Part shown: one piece after another, positions 37,212 to 46,155 of the stretch
Layout of the letters: every line of letters begins with the position of its first letter
How positions within the stretch are numbered: the first letter of the stretch is position 1
NCBI RefSeq assembly: GCF_007747215.1
Contig: NZ_CP036273.1
Span: 2,588,322 to 2,652,321 of the forward strand
Direction of reading: 5' to 3'
DNA: 64,000 bases
Source: Urbifossiella limnaea
GTDB taxonomy: Bacteria; Planctomycetota; Planctomycetia; Gemmatales; Gemmataceae
Program-made: the position numbers and the translations under genes
Notes under the pieces: model-generated
The model's input: the letters and a program-made list of their open reading frames with translations, nothing else
What the model was told of the DNA's origin: nothing
Database searches by the model: none

Positions 37212-37285
37212 CTGAAGGGATGAAGGGGAGAGGGGGCAAGAAAGGGGGCGTGCAGCCGGCCCTTCTCACCCCTTCACCCCTTCAC
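37212..37285. repeat. Imperfect inverted repeat in the rplO-secY spacer
   Basis: A purine-rich run near 37212-37232 (GAAGGGATGAAGGGG) is complementary to a pyrimidine-rich run near 37265-37285 (CACCCCTTCACCCCTTC), with a few mismatches. It fills most of the 155-base spacer and may partly terminate or protect the transcript. Confidence 0.5.
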
Positions 37286-37297
37286 CTGCTCAGCCCT

Positions 37298-37804
37298 TCA
37301 CTTGGCGGCCTTCGGCGGCCGCGGCGTCATCTTGTTCCGTACCGGCTTCTTCGGCGGCGGGATCAGATCTACCTTGCCGCCGGCCTTCTCGATCTTCTCC
37401 TTCGCCGACTTGGAGAAGTGATCGCCCTTGACCGTAAGCTTCTTCGCCAGGTCGCCGTCGCCGAGGACCCGCACGCCCTCGGTGCTCGACGGCACCAACT
37501 TCTTCGCCTTCAGCGCGTCCAGGTCGACGGTGGCGTTGGCGTCGAAGACGTCCAGATCGCCGACGTTGACCACGGAGTGGTTCTTCTGGAAGCGGGCGTT
37601 GTTGAACCCGCGCTTCGGGAGGCGGCGGTAGAGCGGCATCTGGCCGCCCTCGAACAAGCCGCTGGGGAGCCTGGCGCCGGCGCTGGCGTACTGGCCCTTC
37701 TGGCCGAGGCCGCAAGTCTTACCCTGGCCCGAGCCGATGCCGCGGCCGACGCGACGCTTGAGCTTCCGCTTGGCGACGCCGCTGTGAACTGCGTTCAGGT
37801 CCAT
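37298..37804 (-). CDS. rplO: Ribosomal protein uL15
   Basis: A 168-residue 50S assembly protein. It shows KRRVGRGIGSGQGKTCGLGQKGQ, the Gly-rich basic N-terminus, then RRLPKRGFNNARFQKNHSVVNVGDL. The last 20 residues are a Pro/Lys tail beyond the usual end. The ATG overlaps the rpsE stop by one base. rpmD, usually between the two, is absent. Confidence 0.96.
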   Translation of the reverse strand: MDLNAVHSGVAKRKLKRRVGRGIGSGQGKTCGLGQKGQYASAGARLPSGLFEGGQMPLYRRLPKRGFNNARFQKNHSVVNVGDLDVFDANATVDLDALKAKKLVPSSTEGVRVLGDGDLAKKLTVKGDHFSKSAKEKIEKAGGKVDLIPPPKKPVRNKMTPRPPKAAK

Positions 37805-38319
37805 TAGAGTGCCACCCCCCGCAGCGCCGCGACTTCCTCGCGGGTGCGTAGCTGGTTCAAGCCGTTGATCGTGGCCTTCACCAGGTTCATCGGGTTGGTG
37901 CTCCCGTGGACCTTGGTGAGGATGTTGGTGACGCCGGCGGCCTGGAGCACCTCGCGGACGCCCGGCCCGGCCTTGACGCCGGTGCCCGGCCCGGCCGGGA
38001 CCATGATGACCTTCGAGGCGCCGAACTTGCCGATCACCCGGTGCGGGATGGTGTTGCCGCGGAGCGACACCTTCTTCGACCGGTTGACGTTGGCCTCGCC
38101 TTCCTTGATGGCCTTCTCGACCGACGGCGGCACTTCGTTGGCCTTGCCGTAGCCGTAGGACACCTTGCCGCGCTTGTCGCCGACGACGACCAGCGCGTTG
38201 AAGCTGAACCGGCGGCCGCCCTTGACGACGCACGCCGACCGCTTGATCTTCACGACGAAATCGACCAGGGCGTTGTCGCGGGAGTCGCGGTCGCCGCCGC
38301 GGTCACGGTCGCGGGCCAT
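37804..38319 (-). CDS. rpsE: Ribosomal protein uS5
   Basis: A 171-residue decoding-site protein. It has LVDFVVKIKRSACVVKGGRRFSF, VVVGDKRGKVSYGYGKANEV, NTIPHRVIGKFGASKVIMVPAG and the C-terminal GSTNPMNLVKATINGL. The Arg/Asp-rich first 12 residues are an extension. Confidence 0.97.
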   Translation of the reverse strand: MARDRDRGGDRDSRDNALVDFVVKIKRSACVVKGGRRFSFNALVVVGDKRGKVSYGYGKANEVPPSVEKAIKEGEANVNRSKKVSLRGNTIPHRVIGKFGASKVIMVPAGPGTGVKAGPGVREVLQAAGVTNILTKVHGSTNPMNLVKATINGLNQLRTREEVAALRGVAL

Positions 38320-38368
38320 ATGGGGTCCTCACTCGGGCGCCGGGCCGGCGCCGCGGCTGTGTCCGGGG

Positions 38369-38860
38369 TTACTTCTTGTCCTTCTTGGGGGCGTCGCCCT
38401 TCGGCTTCCCCTCGCCCTTCGGCTTGGCTTCCTTGGCCGGCTTCTTCTCGGGAGCCGTGGCCGCCGGCTTCTCCTTGTGGACCGGCGCGTCCAGGCTGGT
38501 GCAGACCAGCCCGGCCTCGGTGGCGGCGCGGGCCAGGGCGGCGACGCGGCCGTGGAACCGGTACGCCCCGCGGTCGAACGCGGCGGCGGTGATCCCCTTG
38601 CCCGTGGCCGCCGCGGCGAGCTTCTTGCCCACCTCCGTGGCGGCGGCAACGTTGCCGCCGTGCTTCAGCCCGGAAGCCTTGCCCGAACTGGTCGCCGCGG
38701 CCAGCGTGACGCCGTTCAGGTCGTCGATCAGCTGGGCGGAGATGTGCAGGTTGCTGCGGAACACGCTCAGCCGCGGGCGGGCCGGGGTGCCGTAGATCGG
38801 CTTCCGCACGCGGTTCCGCCGCCGCTCGGACCGCTTCGCCTTCAGCTTCTGTGCGTCCAT
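38369..38860 (-). CDS. rplR: Ribosomal protein uL18 with a long basic tail
   Basis: A 163-residue 5S-rRNA-binding protein. The core (1-120) has [44 protein letters not shown]. The family usually ends there. The remaining 43 residues are almost only Lys, Pro, Ala, Glu, Asp and Gly ([18 protein letters not shown]), a low-complexity tail likely to reach out of the subunit. Order rplF-rplR-rpsE is standard. Confidence 0.96.
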   Translation of the reverse strand: MDAQKLKAKRSERRRNRVRKPIYGTPARPRLSVFRSNLHISAQLIDDLNGVTLAAATSSGKASGLKHGGNVAAATEVGKKLAAAATGKGITAAAFDRGAYRFHGRVAALARAATEAGLVCTSLDAPVHKEKPAATAPEKKPAKEAKPKGEGKPKGDAPKKDKK

Positions 38861-38965
38861 CGTCCTGCTCTCAGCTCTCAGCCGTCCGCTGTCGGGCAGC
38901 GAACGGCGTTGGTGTTCGGGGTCGGGTCACGCGACGCGGCAGCAAGTCGGGCCACCAGCCGACGG

Positions 38966-39511
38966 CTACTTGCCCGCGGCGAACGACTTACCTTCCTTGC
39001 GGCGGACGACCTCGCCCTCGTACCGAATGCCCTTGCCCTTGTACGGCTCCGGCTTGCGGCTGGCGCGGACCTCGGCGGCGAACTGGCCGACAATCTGCTT
39101 GTCGATGCCGCTCACCACGATGGTCGTCGGGTCGGGCACGGCCACCGTCACGCCCGCCGGCGGCTCGTGGACGATGCGGTTGGCGAAGCCGACGGTCAGC
39201 TCCACGCCCTTGCCCTTGGCCGCGGCCTGGAAGCCGACGCCCTCGACCTTGAGCTTCTTCTCGTAGCCCTTGGTCACGCCCACGATCATGTTATTGACCA
39301 GAGCCCGGGTCAGCCCGTGAAGCGCGCGGTTGAGGCGCTCGTCGTTCGGCCGGGTGACGGTGACCTGCTTGCCGTCGCTGGCCACCGCGACGTTCTCGTG
39401 GTGGGTGAACTTCAACTCGCCCTTCGGCCCCTTGACCGTGATGAGGCGGTTGGTGATGTTCACCGTGACGCCGCCGGGGACGGCGACGGGCTGTTTGCCG
39501 ATACGCGACAT
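38966..39511 (-). CDS. rplF: Ribosomal protein uL6
   Basis: A 181-residue large-subunit protein with two related alpha/beta domains. Marks are MSRIGKQPVAVPGGVTV, VKGPKGELKFTHH, GVTKGYEKKLKVEGVGFQA and GQFAAEVRASRKPEPYKGKGI. The ATG at 39511 gives the standard MSRIGK start; the frame extends upstream without support. Confidence 0.97.
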   Translation of the reverse strand: MSRIGKQPVAVPGGVTVNITNRLITVKGPKGELKFTHHENVAVASDGKQVTVTRPNDERLNRALHGLTRALVNNMIVGVTKGYEKKLKVEGVGFQAAAKGKGVELTVGFANRIVHEPPAGVTVAVPDPTTIVVSGIDKQIVGQFAAEVRASRKPEPYKGKGIRYEGEVVRRKEGKSFAAGK

Positions 39512-39655
39512 TGTTGGTCCTCCGGGCTTCACCGGCTCGCGGCCGGAACGCAGCCCCTGAATATTGGCGAACGGCCGGCTTGAGCCGGCAGGTCGTTGGT
39601 GTAGGTGTCTGGTGTAACGGCCAGCAGCTCACGTCGGCCGTGTGCCCAATCTAAC

Positions 39656-40105
39656 TCACCACACCGTGCACAGCACCTCGCCGCCAACCTTGTCGCGGCG
39701 GGCCTGGCGGTCGCTCATCACGCCGCGGCTCGTGCTCAGGATGGCGATGCCGAGGCCGTCGAGCACCCGCTTCACCTCGGTGTACTTCTGGTACACGCGG
39801 CGGCCGGGGCGGCTGTACCGCTCCAGGTGGCGGATCACCTTTTCGCCGTCCGGGCCGTACTTCAGGAACACCTGCAGCACGACGTGTGGCTCGCCGAGCT
39901 TCGGCACTTCGACGAAGTCCTTGACACCGGTCTCGGGGTTCGTGACCGTCTTGCCGGTGCGGTAACCGAGGACGAAACCCTCCTCGAGCAGCACCTTGGC
40001 GATGCCCACCTTCAGGTTCGTGGCCGGCATTTCGACGAGCGGCCGCTCGATGGTGTTGGCGTTGCGGATGCGGGTCAGCATGTCCGCGATCGGGTCGGTC
40101 ATCAT
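39656..40105 (-). CDS. rpsH: Ribosomal protein uS8
   Basis: A 149-residue 16S central-domain binder and, in E. coli, the spc operon repressor. Visible are MTDPIADMLTRIRNA, ILSTSRGVMSDRQARRDKVGGEVLCTVW and RYSRPGRRVYQKY. Two ATGs in a row (40105, 40102) could start it; GGGAGG lies nine bases before the first. It is longer than usual by an insertion near 50-90. Confidence 0.96.
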   Translation of the reverse strand: MMTDPIADMLTRIRNANTIERPLVEMPATNLKVGIAKVLLEEGFVLGYRTGKTVTNPETGVKDFVEVPKLGEPHVVLQVFLKYGPDGEKVIRHLERYSRPGRRVYQKYTEVKRVLDGLGIAILSTSRGVMSDRQARRDKVGGEVLCTVW

Positions 40106-40129
40106 GCGCGTGTCCTCCCTTTTCGCGTG

Positions 40130-40390
40130 TTACCAGGACGCCTTGCGGACGCCGGGGATCAGGCCACTCGACGCCAGGTTGCGGAAGCAGATGCGGCAGA
40201 CGCCGAACTTCCGGTAGACGGCACGGCCGCGGCCGCACAGGCCGCAGCGGAACCGGACGCGGATGCGGTCGCGGCCCGACATCAGGTTCGCCGGGTTCTG
40301 CTGGTCGGCCGGCTTCTTGATCTCGGCGCGGTGGGCGTCGAGGCGCTCCATCTGGCGCGCGAACGTAGCTTCTTTGGCGTTCGTCGACAT
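40130..40390 (-). CDS. rpsN: Ribosomal protein uS14, zinc-binding but long form
   Basis: An 86-residue protein. The C-terminal half has the zinc site CGLCGR and [22 protein letters not shown], as in the 61-residue zinc type. The N-terminal extension of about 25 residues ([20 protein letters not shown]) is nearer to the long type. It is thus intermediate between the two classes. Confidence 0.95.
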   Translation of the reverse strand: MSTNAKEATFARQMERLDAHRAEIKKPADQQNPANLMSGRDRIRVRFRCGLCGRGRAVYRKFGVCRICFRNLASSGLIPGVRKASW

Positions 40391-40472
40391 CGTGGTCTCG
40401 GGTCGGCGTTCCGGCTCGGCCCCGGGGGTACACTTCCCGGGCGAGCCGGCCGTTCCGTGAATCGCTGTCCGC

Positions 40473-41063
40473 TTACTTGCTGTCGTCCCGGAACGGCATC
40501 CCGAACGCCCGCAACAGCTCGCGGGCCTCGTCGTCGTTCCGGGTGCTGGTGACGAAGGTGATGTCCATGCCCTGCGTGAACGTCACCTTGTCAGGGTCGA
40601 TCTCGGGGAAGACTAGCTGCTCGGTCAGCCCCATGCTGTAGTTGCCGTTGCCGTCGAAGCTCTTCGGGTTCACCCCGCGGAAGTCGCGGATTCGCGGCAG
40701 GGCCACGTTGATGAGCCGGTCGAGGAACTCGTACATCCGCTTGCCGCGGAGCGTGACACGACAGCCGATCTCGTTCCCCTCGCGGAGCCGGAACCCGCTG
40801 ACGGCCACCTTGGCCTTCATGACCTGCGGCTTCTGACCGGCGATGAGGCCGAGCTGCTCGGCCGACTGCTTCATCCGCTCCTTGTCCTGGAGCGCCTTGC
40901 CCACGCCCATGTTCAAGCTGATCTTCATCAGCTTGGGCACGGCGTGCGGGTTGTCGCGGCCGAACTTCTGCTTCAGAGCGGCGACGATCTCGGCCTTGTA
41001 CCGCTCCAGCAGCCGGGGCGGCGGGACCGGGGCTTCCTTCACGTCTTCGGCGGTCGCGGCCAT
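40473..41063 (-). CDS. rplE: Ribosomal protein uL5
   Basis: A 196-residue 5S-rRNA-binding protein. It shows [40 protein letters not shown]-like [59 protein letters not shown] and GMDITFVTS. The first 17 residues are an acidic/Pro extension. Confidence 0.97.
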   Translation of the reverse strand: MAATAEDVKEAPVPPPRLLERYKAEIVAALKQKFGRDNPHAVPKLMKISLNMGVGKALQDKERMKQSAEQLGLIAGQKPQVMKAKVAVSGFRLREGNEIGCRVTLRGKRMYEFLDRLINVALPRIRDFRGVNPKSFDGNGNYSMGLTEQLVFPEIDPDKVTFTQGMDITFVTSTRNDDEARELLRAFGMPFRDDSK

Positions 41064-41125
41064 GTCGTCGATACCTCGTGCAGCCTATGGCGGCCCCATG
41101 CCGACGGGGCCGGTACGGGCCGGGT

Positions 41126-41476
41126 TCACGCCTTGGTGGCGTACTTCGGGTTGGCCTTGGCCAGGATGCGGATGCGGGCGCCGCTCTTCTTGGCGTACAG
41201 TTCCTTGGTGCCGTCGGCCGCGTACCGCACGCCGACGCGGGTCGGCTGGTTGGTGCTCGGGTCGATGAGCATCACGTTCGAGGCGTTGACCGGCATCTCC
41301 TTCGAGAGCCGGCCGCCCTGCGGGTTGGTGCGCGACGGCTTCAGGTGCCGGTACACGCGGTTGACGCCCTGGACGAGCACCTTCCCGGACTTCGGCGAGA
41401 CGGACAGCACCTTGCCGCGGACGCCCTTGTCGTCCCCGGTCAGCACCACCACGGTGTCGTCTTTGCGGATGTACAT
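41126..41476 (-). CDS. rplX: Ribosomal protein uL24
   Basis: A 116-residue assembly-initiator protein of the 50S subunit. The KOW motif is DDTVVVLTGDDKGVRGKVLSV (about 6-26, landmark only), then VLVQGVNRVYRHLKPSRTNPQGG and VMLIDPSTNQPTRVGVRY. It lies between rplN and rplE, as usual. Confidence 0.96.
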   Translation of the reverse strand: MYIRKDDTVVVLTGDDKGVRGKVLSVSPKSGKVLVQGVNRVYRHLKPSRTNPQGGRLSKEMPVNASNVMLIDPSTNQPTRVGVRYAADGTKELYAKKSGARIRILAKANPKYATKA

Positions 41477-41534
41477 GGGTCGCTCTTGCTACTCGTATCC
41501 GTGGGCCACACGTCGCGCGGGCGGGCGTTCAACC

Positions 41535-41900
41535 TCAGACCACTTCCGACGCCAGGCTGATGATCTTGTTGTACTTGGCCCGCAGCTCGCGGGGCACGGC
41601 CCCGAAGATGCGCGTGCCGCGCGGGTTGTTGTCGTTGTCCAGTAGGACGAGCGCGTTGCTGTCGAACCGGACGTAGCTGCCGTCCTCGCGGCGGGTGGCC
41701 ACCTTCGTGCGGACGACCACGCCCTTGATCACGTCGCCCGGCTTGACGTCGCCGCCGGGGATGGCCTTCTTCACGCTGGCCCGGATGATGTCGCCCAGGT
41801 TGGCCACGCGGCGCTTGTTGCCGCCCAGCACCTGGATGCACATCACCTCTTTGGCCCCGGTGTTGTCGGCCACGTCCATGTACGTGTACATCTGGATCAT
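41535..41900 (-). CDS. rplN: Ribosomal protein uL14
   Basis: A 121-residue beta-barrel protein near the subunit interface. It starts [20 protein letters not shown] and includes [42 protein letters not shown] and KIISLASEV at the end. Full length. Confidence 0.97.
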   Translation of the reverse strand: MIQMYTYMDVADNTGAKEVMCIQVLGGNKRRVANLGDIIRASVKKAIPGGDVKPGDVIKGVVVRTKVATRREDGSYVRFDSNALVLLDNDNNPRGTRIFGAVPRELRAKYNKIISLASEVV

Positions 41901-41938
41901 GTCAGCGCCTCGGCGGGGCGTTGCGGCCCCGGGGTGTC

Positions 41939-42295
41939 TTACTTGGCGTCGGCCGCGGGGGTGGGGGCGGCGGCGTCGCTCCCGGCGACGGCGCCTTCCA
42001 GCTTCGACAGCGTTCGGCTCGGGCTCTTCGTGACGACGCGGACGAGGTTCCAGCGCTTCGTCCGCGACAGCGGCCGGCTCTCGGCGATCTCGACCGTGTC
42101 GCCGAGGTGCGACTCGTTCTTCTCGTCGTGGACGTAGCAGATCGTCCGCTGCTTGACGTACTTGCCGTACTTCGGGTGCCGCACCGAGCGGGTGACCTCG
42201 ACCCGGCGGGTCTTGAGGTTCTTGTCCCGGGTGACAATGCCGGTCAGGTGCCGGGGGCCGGTGCTCTTCGCCGGGGTGGCCGTCGCGTCCGCCAT
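41939..42295 (-). CDS. rpsQ: Ribosomal protein uS17
   Basis: A 118-residue primary 16S binder. The OB-fold core has [39 protein letters not shown] and [21 protein letters not shown]. The tail after about residue 92 ([20 protein letters not shown]) is extra. The ATG at 42295 overlaps the rpmC stop by one base (TGATG); a GTG three bases before is less likely. Confidence 0.96.
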   Translation of the reverse strand: MADATATPAKSTGPRHLTGIVTRDKNLKTRRVEVTRSVRHPKYGKYVKQRTICYVHDEKNESHLGDTVEIAESRPLSRTKRWNLVRVVTKSPSRTLSKLEGAVAGSDAAAPTPAADAK

Positions 42296-42648
42296 CACTT
42301 GCTCCCCTTCTTGGCCGTCGCCTTTGCGTGCAGCGCCTCGACGCGCCGGAGCTGCCGCCGCACCAGCCGCTTGCCGGGGCCGCCGGCCTTGTCCTTCTCG
42401 CCCAGGCTGGCGACGCGGGTGGCCAGCTGATCGGCCGGGAGGGCCTTCAGCTTGGTCAGCTCGCGCTCCCGCTGGAGGGTGCGGATGCGGGCGATGTCCT
42501 TCTTCGCCTTCTTCAGCTCGGTCGCCGTCTCCTTGCGGTCGGACGCCGACTGGAAGCGAAGCGAGAACACGGTCTTTTCGGTTTCCTTCAGGCTGAGCGC
42601 GAGCTGTTCGTCGCTCATCCCGCGGAAGTCGGTCTTGGTCGCAGGCAT
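42295..42648 (-). CDS. rpmC: Ribosomal protein uL29 with C-terminal extension
   Basis: A 117-residue protein where 65 is typical. The two-helix core (about 9-70) reads [20 protein letters not shown] and [19 protein letters not shown] 45-residue basic extension follows ([20 protein letters not shown] and a Lys-rich end). It is coupled to rpsQ downstream. Confidence 0.95.
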   Translation of the reverse strand: MPATKTDFRGMSDEQLALSLKETEKTVFSLRFQSASDRKETATELKKAKKDIARIRTLQRERELTKLKALPADQLATRVASLGEKDKAGGPGKRLVRRQLRRVEALHAKATAKKGSK

Positions 42649-42662
42649 CTACGCACCCGTTT

Positions 42663-43121
42663 TTAGACGTTCGGCCGGCGGGTCACGAACCGGCACTTGA
42701 ACGGCATCTTGTAGGCGACGCGGGCCAGGCAGTCGCGGGCGGCACTCTCCGGGAGGCCGCCGATCTCGAACATCACCTGCCCGGACCGCACCACCGCGGC
42801 CCAGTACTCGGGCTCGCCCTTGCCCTTACCCATGCGGGTCTCGGCGGGGATCGCAGTCACCGGCTTGTGCGGGAAGACGCGGATGTAGTACCGGCCCTCG
42901 CCCGAGACGAACCGCGTCATCGTGATACGGCCCGACTCGATGCACTCGGCCGACAGCCAGCCGCCTTCGAGCGACTGCAGGCCGAAGTCGCCGTAGGCGA
43001 CGTAGTTGCCGCGGTGGGCGTTACCCTTGATGTAGCCGGCGTACTTCCGCTGCGCGACGATGCCCTTCGTCACCCCGCGCTGTCCCTTCCGGAACTTCAC
43101 CCGCTTCGGCATCTGCGGCAT
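42663..43121 (-). CDS. rplP: Ribosomal protein uL16
   Basis: A 152-residue protein of the A-site region. Landmarks are MPKRVKFRKGQRG, GDFGLQSLEGGWLSAECIES, FPHKPVTAIPAETRMGKGKG and MFEIGGLPE. GGGAG lies about seven bases before the ATG. Between rpsC and rpmC, as usual. Confidence 0.97.
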   Translation of the reverse strand: MPQMPKRVKFRKGQRGVTKGIVAQRKYAGYIKGNAHRGNYVAYGDFGLQSLEGGWLSAECIESGRITMTRFVSGEGRYYIRVFPHKPVTAIPAETRMGKGKGEPEYWAAVVRSGQVMFEIGGLPESAARDCLARVAYKMPFKCRFVTRRPNV

Positions 43122-43160
43122 CGGCCGTCTCCCTCAATGAGTCACACCCCGGGGCCGCAC

Positions 43161-43910
43161 TCAGCGGCCGCCGCCACCGAACCCGCCCGGCCCGCGCCGC
43201 GGGCCGCGGCGCCGCTGCGTCGGGGCGCCGGACGCGTCCGTCGGGTCGATGATGTCGCCGGTCAGGTAGTCGCCCTGATTCACCCAGCACTTGATCCCGA
43301 TGTTCCCCTGGGGGGTGGTGGCCTCGCTGAACCCGTACTCGACCTTCACGCGGAGGGTCGAGAGCGGGATCGAGCCTTCCATCCCCTTCTCGCAGCGGGC
43401 CATTTCCGACCCGCCGAGGCGGCCGGACAGTTGGAGCTTCACGCCCTTGGCGCCGCCCTCCATCGCCCGCTGCATCGCCTGCTTCATCGTGCGGCGGAAG
43501 CTGGCCCGGCGCTCGAGCTGCTCGGCGATGTCCTCGGCGATCAGCTGCGGGTCGATCTCGGGGCGGGCGATCTCGATCGTCTTCACCTCGATGTGCCGCC
43601 GCGTCAGCTTCTCGAGCGCCTTGGTCAGGTTGTCGATCTTCTCGCCCTTCTTGCCGATGATGGCGCCGACCCGGCTGCTGCTGATCGTGATCGTGACCCG
43701 CTCGCGGGTCCGCTCGATCTTGATGTCCGAGATGGCCGGCCGCTGGACCTTGCGGTCCTTCTTGTTGGTCAGGTACTTCTGCACGAACGCCCGGACCTTG
43801 AAGTCCTCGATCAGCAGTTCGGAGAAGTCGGCCTTGCTGGCGTACCACGTGGAGCGCCAGGGGCGCATGATCCCCGTGCGGAAGCCGGTCGGTCGGACTT
43901 TCTGACCCAT
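43161..43910 (-). CDS. rpsC: Ribosomal protein uS3
   Basis: A 249-residue mRNA-entry protein. The KH domain has ITISSSRVGAIIGKKGEKID. The C-terminal domain has QLSGRLGGSEMARCEKGMEG and GNIGIKCWVNQGDYL. The last 25 residues are an Arg/Gly/Pro tail (RRRGPRRGPGGFGGGGR). The start MGQKVRPTGF is canonical. Confidence 0.97.
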   Translation of the reverse strand: MGQKVRPTGFRTGIMRPWRSTWYASKADFSELLIEDFKVRAFVQKYLTNKKDRKVQRPAISDIKIERTRERVTITISSSRVGAIIGKKGEKIDNLTKALEKLTRRHIEVKTIEIARPEIDPQLIAEDIAEQLERRASFRRTMKQAMQRAMEGGAKGVKLQLSGRLGGSEMARCEKGMEGSIPLSTLRVKVEYGFSEATTPQGNIGIKCWVNQGDYLTGDIIDPTDASGAPTQRRRGPRRGPGGFGGGGR

Positions 43911-44006
43911 CGCCGTGCCTCTTGGTCCGTCGTGGTCCGTCGCGGTCGCTTAATGCGCCGGGGGCCGACCGCGGCCGGCCCCCGCTTCTACAACCCCACC
44001 CGCCGC

Positions 44007-44348
44007 TCAGCCTTCGGCGGGTTCGCCGAGAGTGACGTGGATGTGCGACATCCGCCGCTTGATCGGGAACGCGGTGCCGCGCGCCCGGGGCTGGATCCGC
44101 TTGAACATCGGCGCCTCGTCGACGCGGGCCTCGGTCACGACAAGGGCGTCGAGGTCCGGGCACTCGCGGTCGTCGGCGTTCCCGAGGGCGCTCTTGACGA
44201 CCTTCTCCAACAGCCGGGCGCCCCGGTTGTGGTAGAACTTCAGCATCTCGATCGCTTCGTCCGCGTTCCGCCCGCGGATCAGGTCCGCGAACACGCGGAT
44301 CTTGCGGGGGCCCTGGTCGGCGTAGCGGTGTACGGCCTTGTATTCCAT
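44007..44348 (-). CDS. rplV: Ribosomal protein uL22
   Basis: A 113-residue protein lining the exit tunnel. It shows GPRKIRVFADLIRGRNADEA, LLEKVVKSALGNADD and the tunnel loop MFKRIQPRARGTAFPIKRRMSHI (about 83-105). It follows rpsS by three bases. Confidence 0.96.
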   Translation of the reverse strand: MEYKAVHRYADQGPRKIRVFADLIRGRNADEAIEMLKFYHNRGARLLEKVVKSALGNADDRECPDLDALVVTEARVDEAPMFKRIQPRARGTAFPIKRRMSHIHVTLGEPAEG

Positions 44349-44351
44349 GTC

Positions 44352-44624
44352 TTACTTCCCGCCCTTCGCCTTGCCGCCGCTGTGACCCTTGAACGTCCGC
44401 GTCGGCGAGAACTCGCCGAGCTTGTGGCCGATCATGTCTTCGGTGCAGTAGACCCGCAGGAACGACTTCCCGTTGTGCACGAGGAACGTCGCGCCGATGA
44501 ACTCCGGGACGACGGTGCAGTCCCGCGCCCAGGTCTTGATCGGCTCCTTGTTCGGCCCCTGCTTCTCGACCTTGCCGAGGAGCCGGAGGTCGACGTAAGG
44601 ACCCTTCTTCAGCGACCGGCTCAT
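44352..44624 (-). CDS. rpsS: Ribosomal protein uS19
   Basis: A 90-residue small-subunit head protein: [57 protein letters not shown]. The ATG at 44624 gives the canonical start. Full length. Confidence 0.97.
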   Translation of the reverse strand: MSRSLKKGPYVDLRLLGKVEKQGPNKEPIKTWARDCTVVPEFIGATFLVHNGKSFLRVYCTEDMIGHKLGEFSPTRTFKGHSGGKAKGGK

Positions 44625-44777
44625 GCGTCGTCCCGCTCGTGTCCTGCCAGGCTCGCCAAACACACACACCGGGCGTCACGAACCCGGGACTGTGTAACGT
44701 AGGCAGGCCCACGCGGACCGGCCACCGGATTTCTACTTCAGCGGCGAAGCCCGCACGCCGGGCGGGCCTCAGCTCAC

Positions 44778-45656
44778 TTAACTGCTCTTCTGGTGCTTGC
44801 CGCTCGGGCGCCGCCGCAGGATGGCGCCGCCGCCGGGCTTGCGGTCCTTGCGCGTCTTGCCGCCCTTCGACAGCACGCCCGTCGGGCCCTTCGGCTGGCC
44901 GCCGCTCTTGCTGCGCCCCTCGCCGCCGCCCATCGGGTGGTCGATCGGGTTCATGGCCATGCCGCGGTTGTGCGGCTTGCGGCCCTTCCACCGGTTCCGC
45001 CCGGCCTTGCCGAGGCTGATGTTCATGTGCTCGGGGTTCGACACGCTGCCGATCGTCGCCCGGCACTTGCTCGACACGCGGCGGATTTCCCCGCTCGGCA
45101 TCGTCAGCTGCGCCCAGTCCTTCTCGCGGGCGCTCAGCGTGGCCGAGCACCCGGCGGAGCGGCAGATCTGACCGCCGCGGCCGGGGGTCAGCTCGACGTT
45201 GTGGACGGCCATGCCGAGGGGCACCTTCCACAGCGGCATGCAGTTGCCCGGCTTCGGCTCGACGGCCTCGGTCTCGCCCGAGATGACCTTGTCGCCGGCC
45301 TTCATCCCGACCGGGGCCAGGATGTAGCTCTTGGCGTTGTCGTACTTCTCGTCCTTCGGGTATTCGATGAGCGCGATGCGGGCGCTGCGGTTCGGGTCGT
45401 ACTCGACCGAGATCACCACCGCCTCGACGCCGTCGCGCTTCCGCTTGAAGTCGATCTGGCGGTACATCCGCTTGTGACCACCCCCACGGAACCGGGTGGT
45501 GGTGATGCCGTGGTGGTTCCGCCCGCCGCTCTTCTTGATCGGCGACAGCAGCGACTTTTCCGGCTTGTTGACGCCGGGGAACGTGCAGTCCGCGAAGTCG
45601 GACACGCTCCCGCCGCGGCGGCCGGCGGAGGTCGGCTTGTATTGCTTGATGCCCAT
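44778..45656 (-). CDS. rplB: Ribosomal protein uL2
   Basis: A 292-residue peptidyl-transferase-region protein, slightly longer than usual. Marks are MGIKQYKPTSAGRRG, GGRNHHGITTTRFRGGGHK, VGMKAGDKVISG, AVHNVELTPGRGGQI, RSAGCSATLSAREKDWAQL, and the conserved GMAMNPIDHPMGGGEGRSK, whose His is needed for catalysis. Confidence 0.97.
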   Translation of the reverse strand: MGIKQYKPTSAGRRGGSVSDFADCTFPGVNKPEKSLLSPIKKSGGRNHHGITTTRFRGGGHKRMYRQIDFKRKRDGVEAVVISVEYDPNRSARIALIEYPKDEKYDNAKSYILAPVGMKAGDKVISGETEAVEPKPGNCMPLWKVPLGMAVHNVELTPGRGGQICRSAGCSATLSAREKDWAQLTMPSGEIRRVSSKCRATIGSVSNPEHMNISLGKAGRNRWKGRKPHNRGMAMNPIDHPMGGGEGRSKSGGQPKGPTGVLSKGGKTRKDRKPGGGAILRRRPSGKHQKSS

Positions 45657-45748
45657 GTCTTGCTCTCAGCTATCGGCCGTCGGCGTTCCGCCGACGGCCG
45701 GGTGCCTCGCCGCCTGGCTGACAGCTGACCGCTGACAGCCGCCGCCGG

Positions 45749-46114
45749 TCAATAGAACTCGATCTTGTCGTCCGGGTGCAGCGCCACGATGGCTTTCTTC
45801 CAGGCCGGCAGCGAACCCTCTTCCTGGCGGAACCGGCGGGTCTTCCCCTTCCGGTTCATCGTCCGCACGTCGGTGACGCGGACGTTGAACAGCTCCTCGA
45901 CCGCCTTCCGGATCTGCGTCTTGTCGGCGATCGGGTTCACCTGGAAGGTGTACGCGTTGTACCGCGTGCTCTGGTGGGTGCCCTTCTCGGTGACGAGGGG
46001 CTTCAGGAGCACTTGGTACGGCCGCAGCTCGATCCCCGGCTCGCCGTGGACGCACGGCTTGCGGGCGGCGAGCTTCCGCACGTACCGCTTCGGGTGTGGA
46101 CGGGGACGCGGCAT
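45749..46114 (-). CDS. rplW: Ribosomal protein uL23
   Basis: A 121-residue exit-site protein, docking point for trigger factor and SRP. The core PYQVLLKPLVTEKGTHQS, YTFQVNPIADKTQIRKAVEE and VTDVRTMNRKGKTRRF is clear. A basic N-terminal extension of about 30 residues precedes it. Confidence 0.95.
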   Translation of the reverse strand: MPRPRPHPKRYVRKLAARKPCVHGEPGIELRPYQVLLKPLVTEKGTHQSTRYNAYTFQVNPIADKTQIRKAVEELFNVRVTDVRTMNRKGKTRRFRQEEGSLPAWKKAIVALHPDDKIEFY

Positions 46115-46155
46115 GACGCTTCTCCACTCCGGGGCGAACCCGGAGCCTCCGGGTG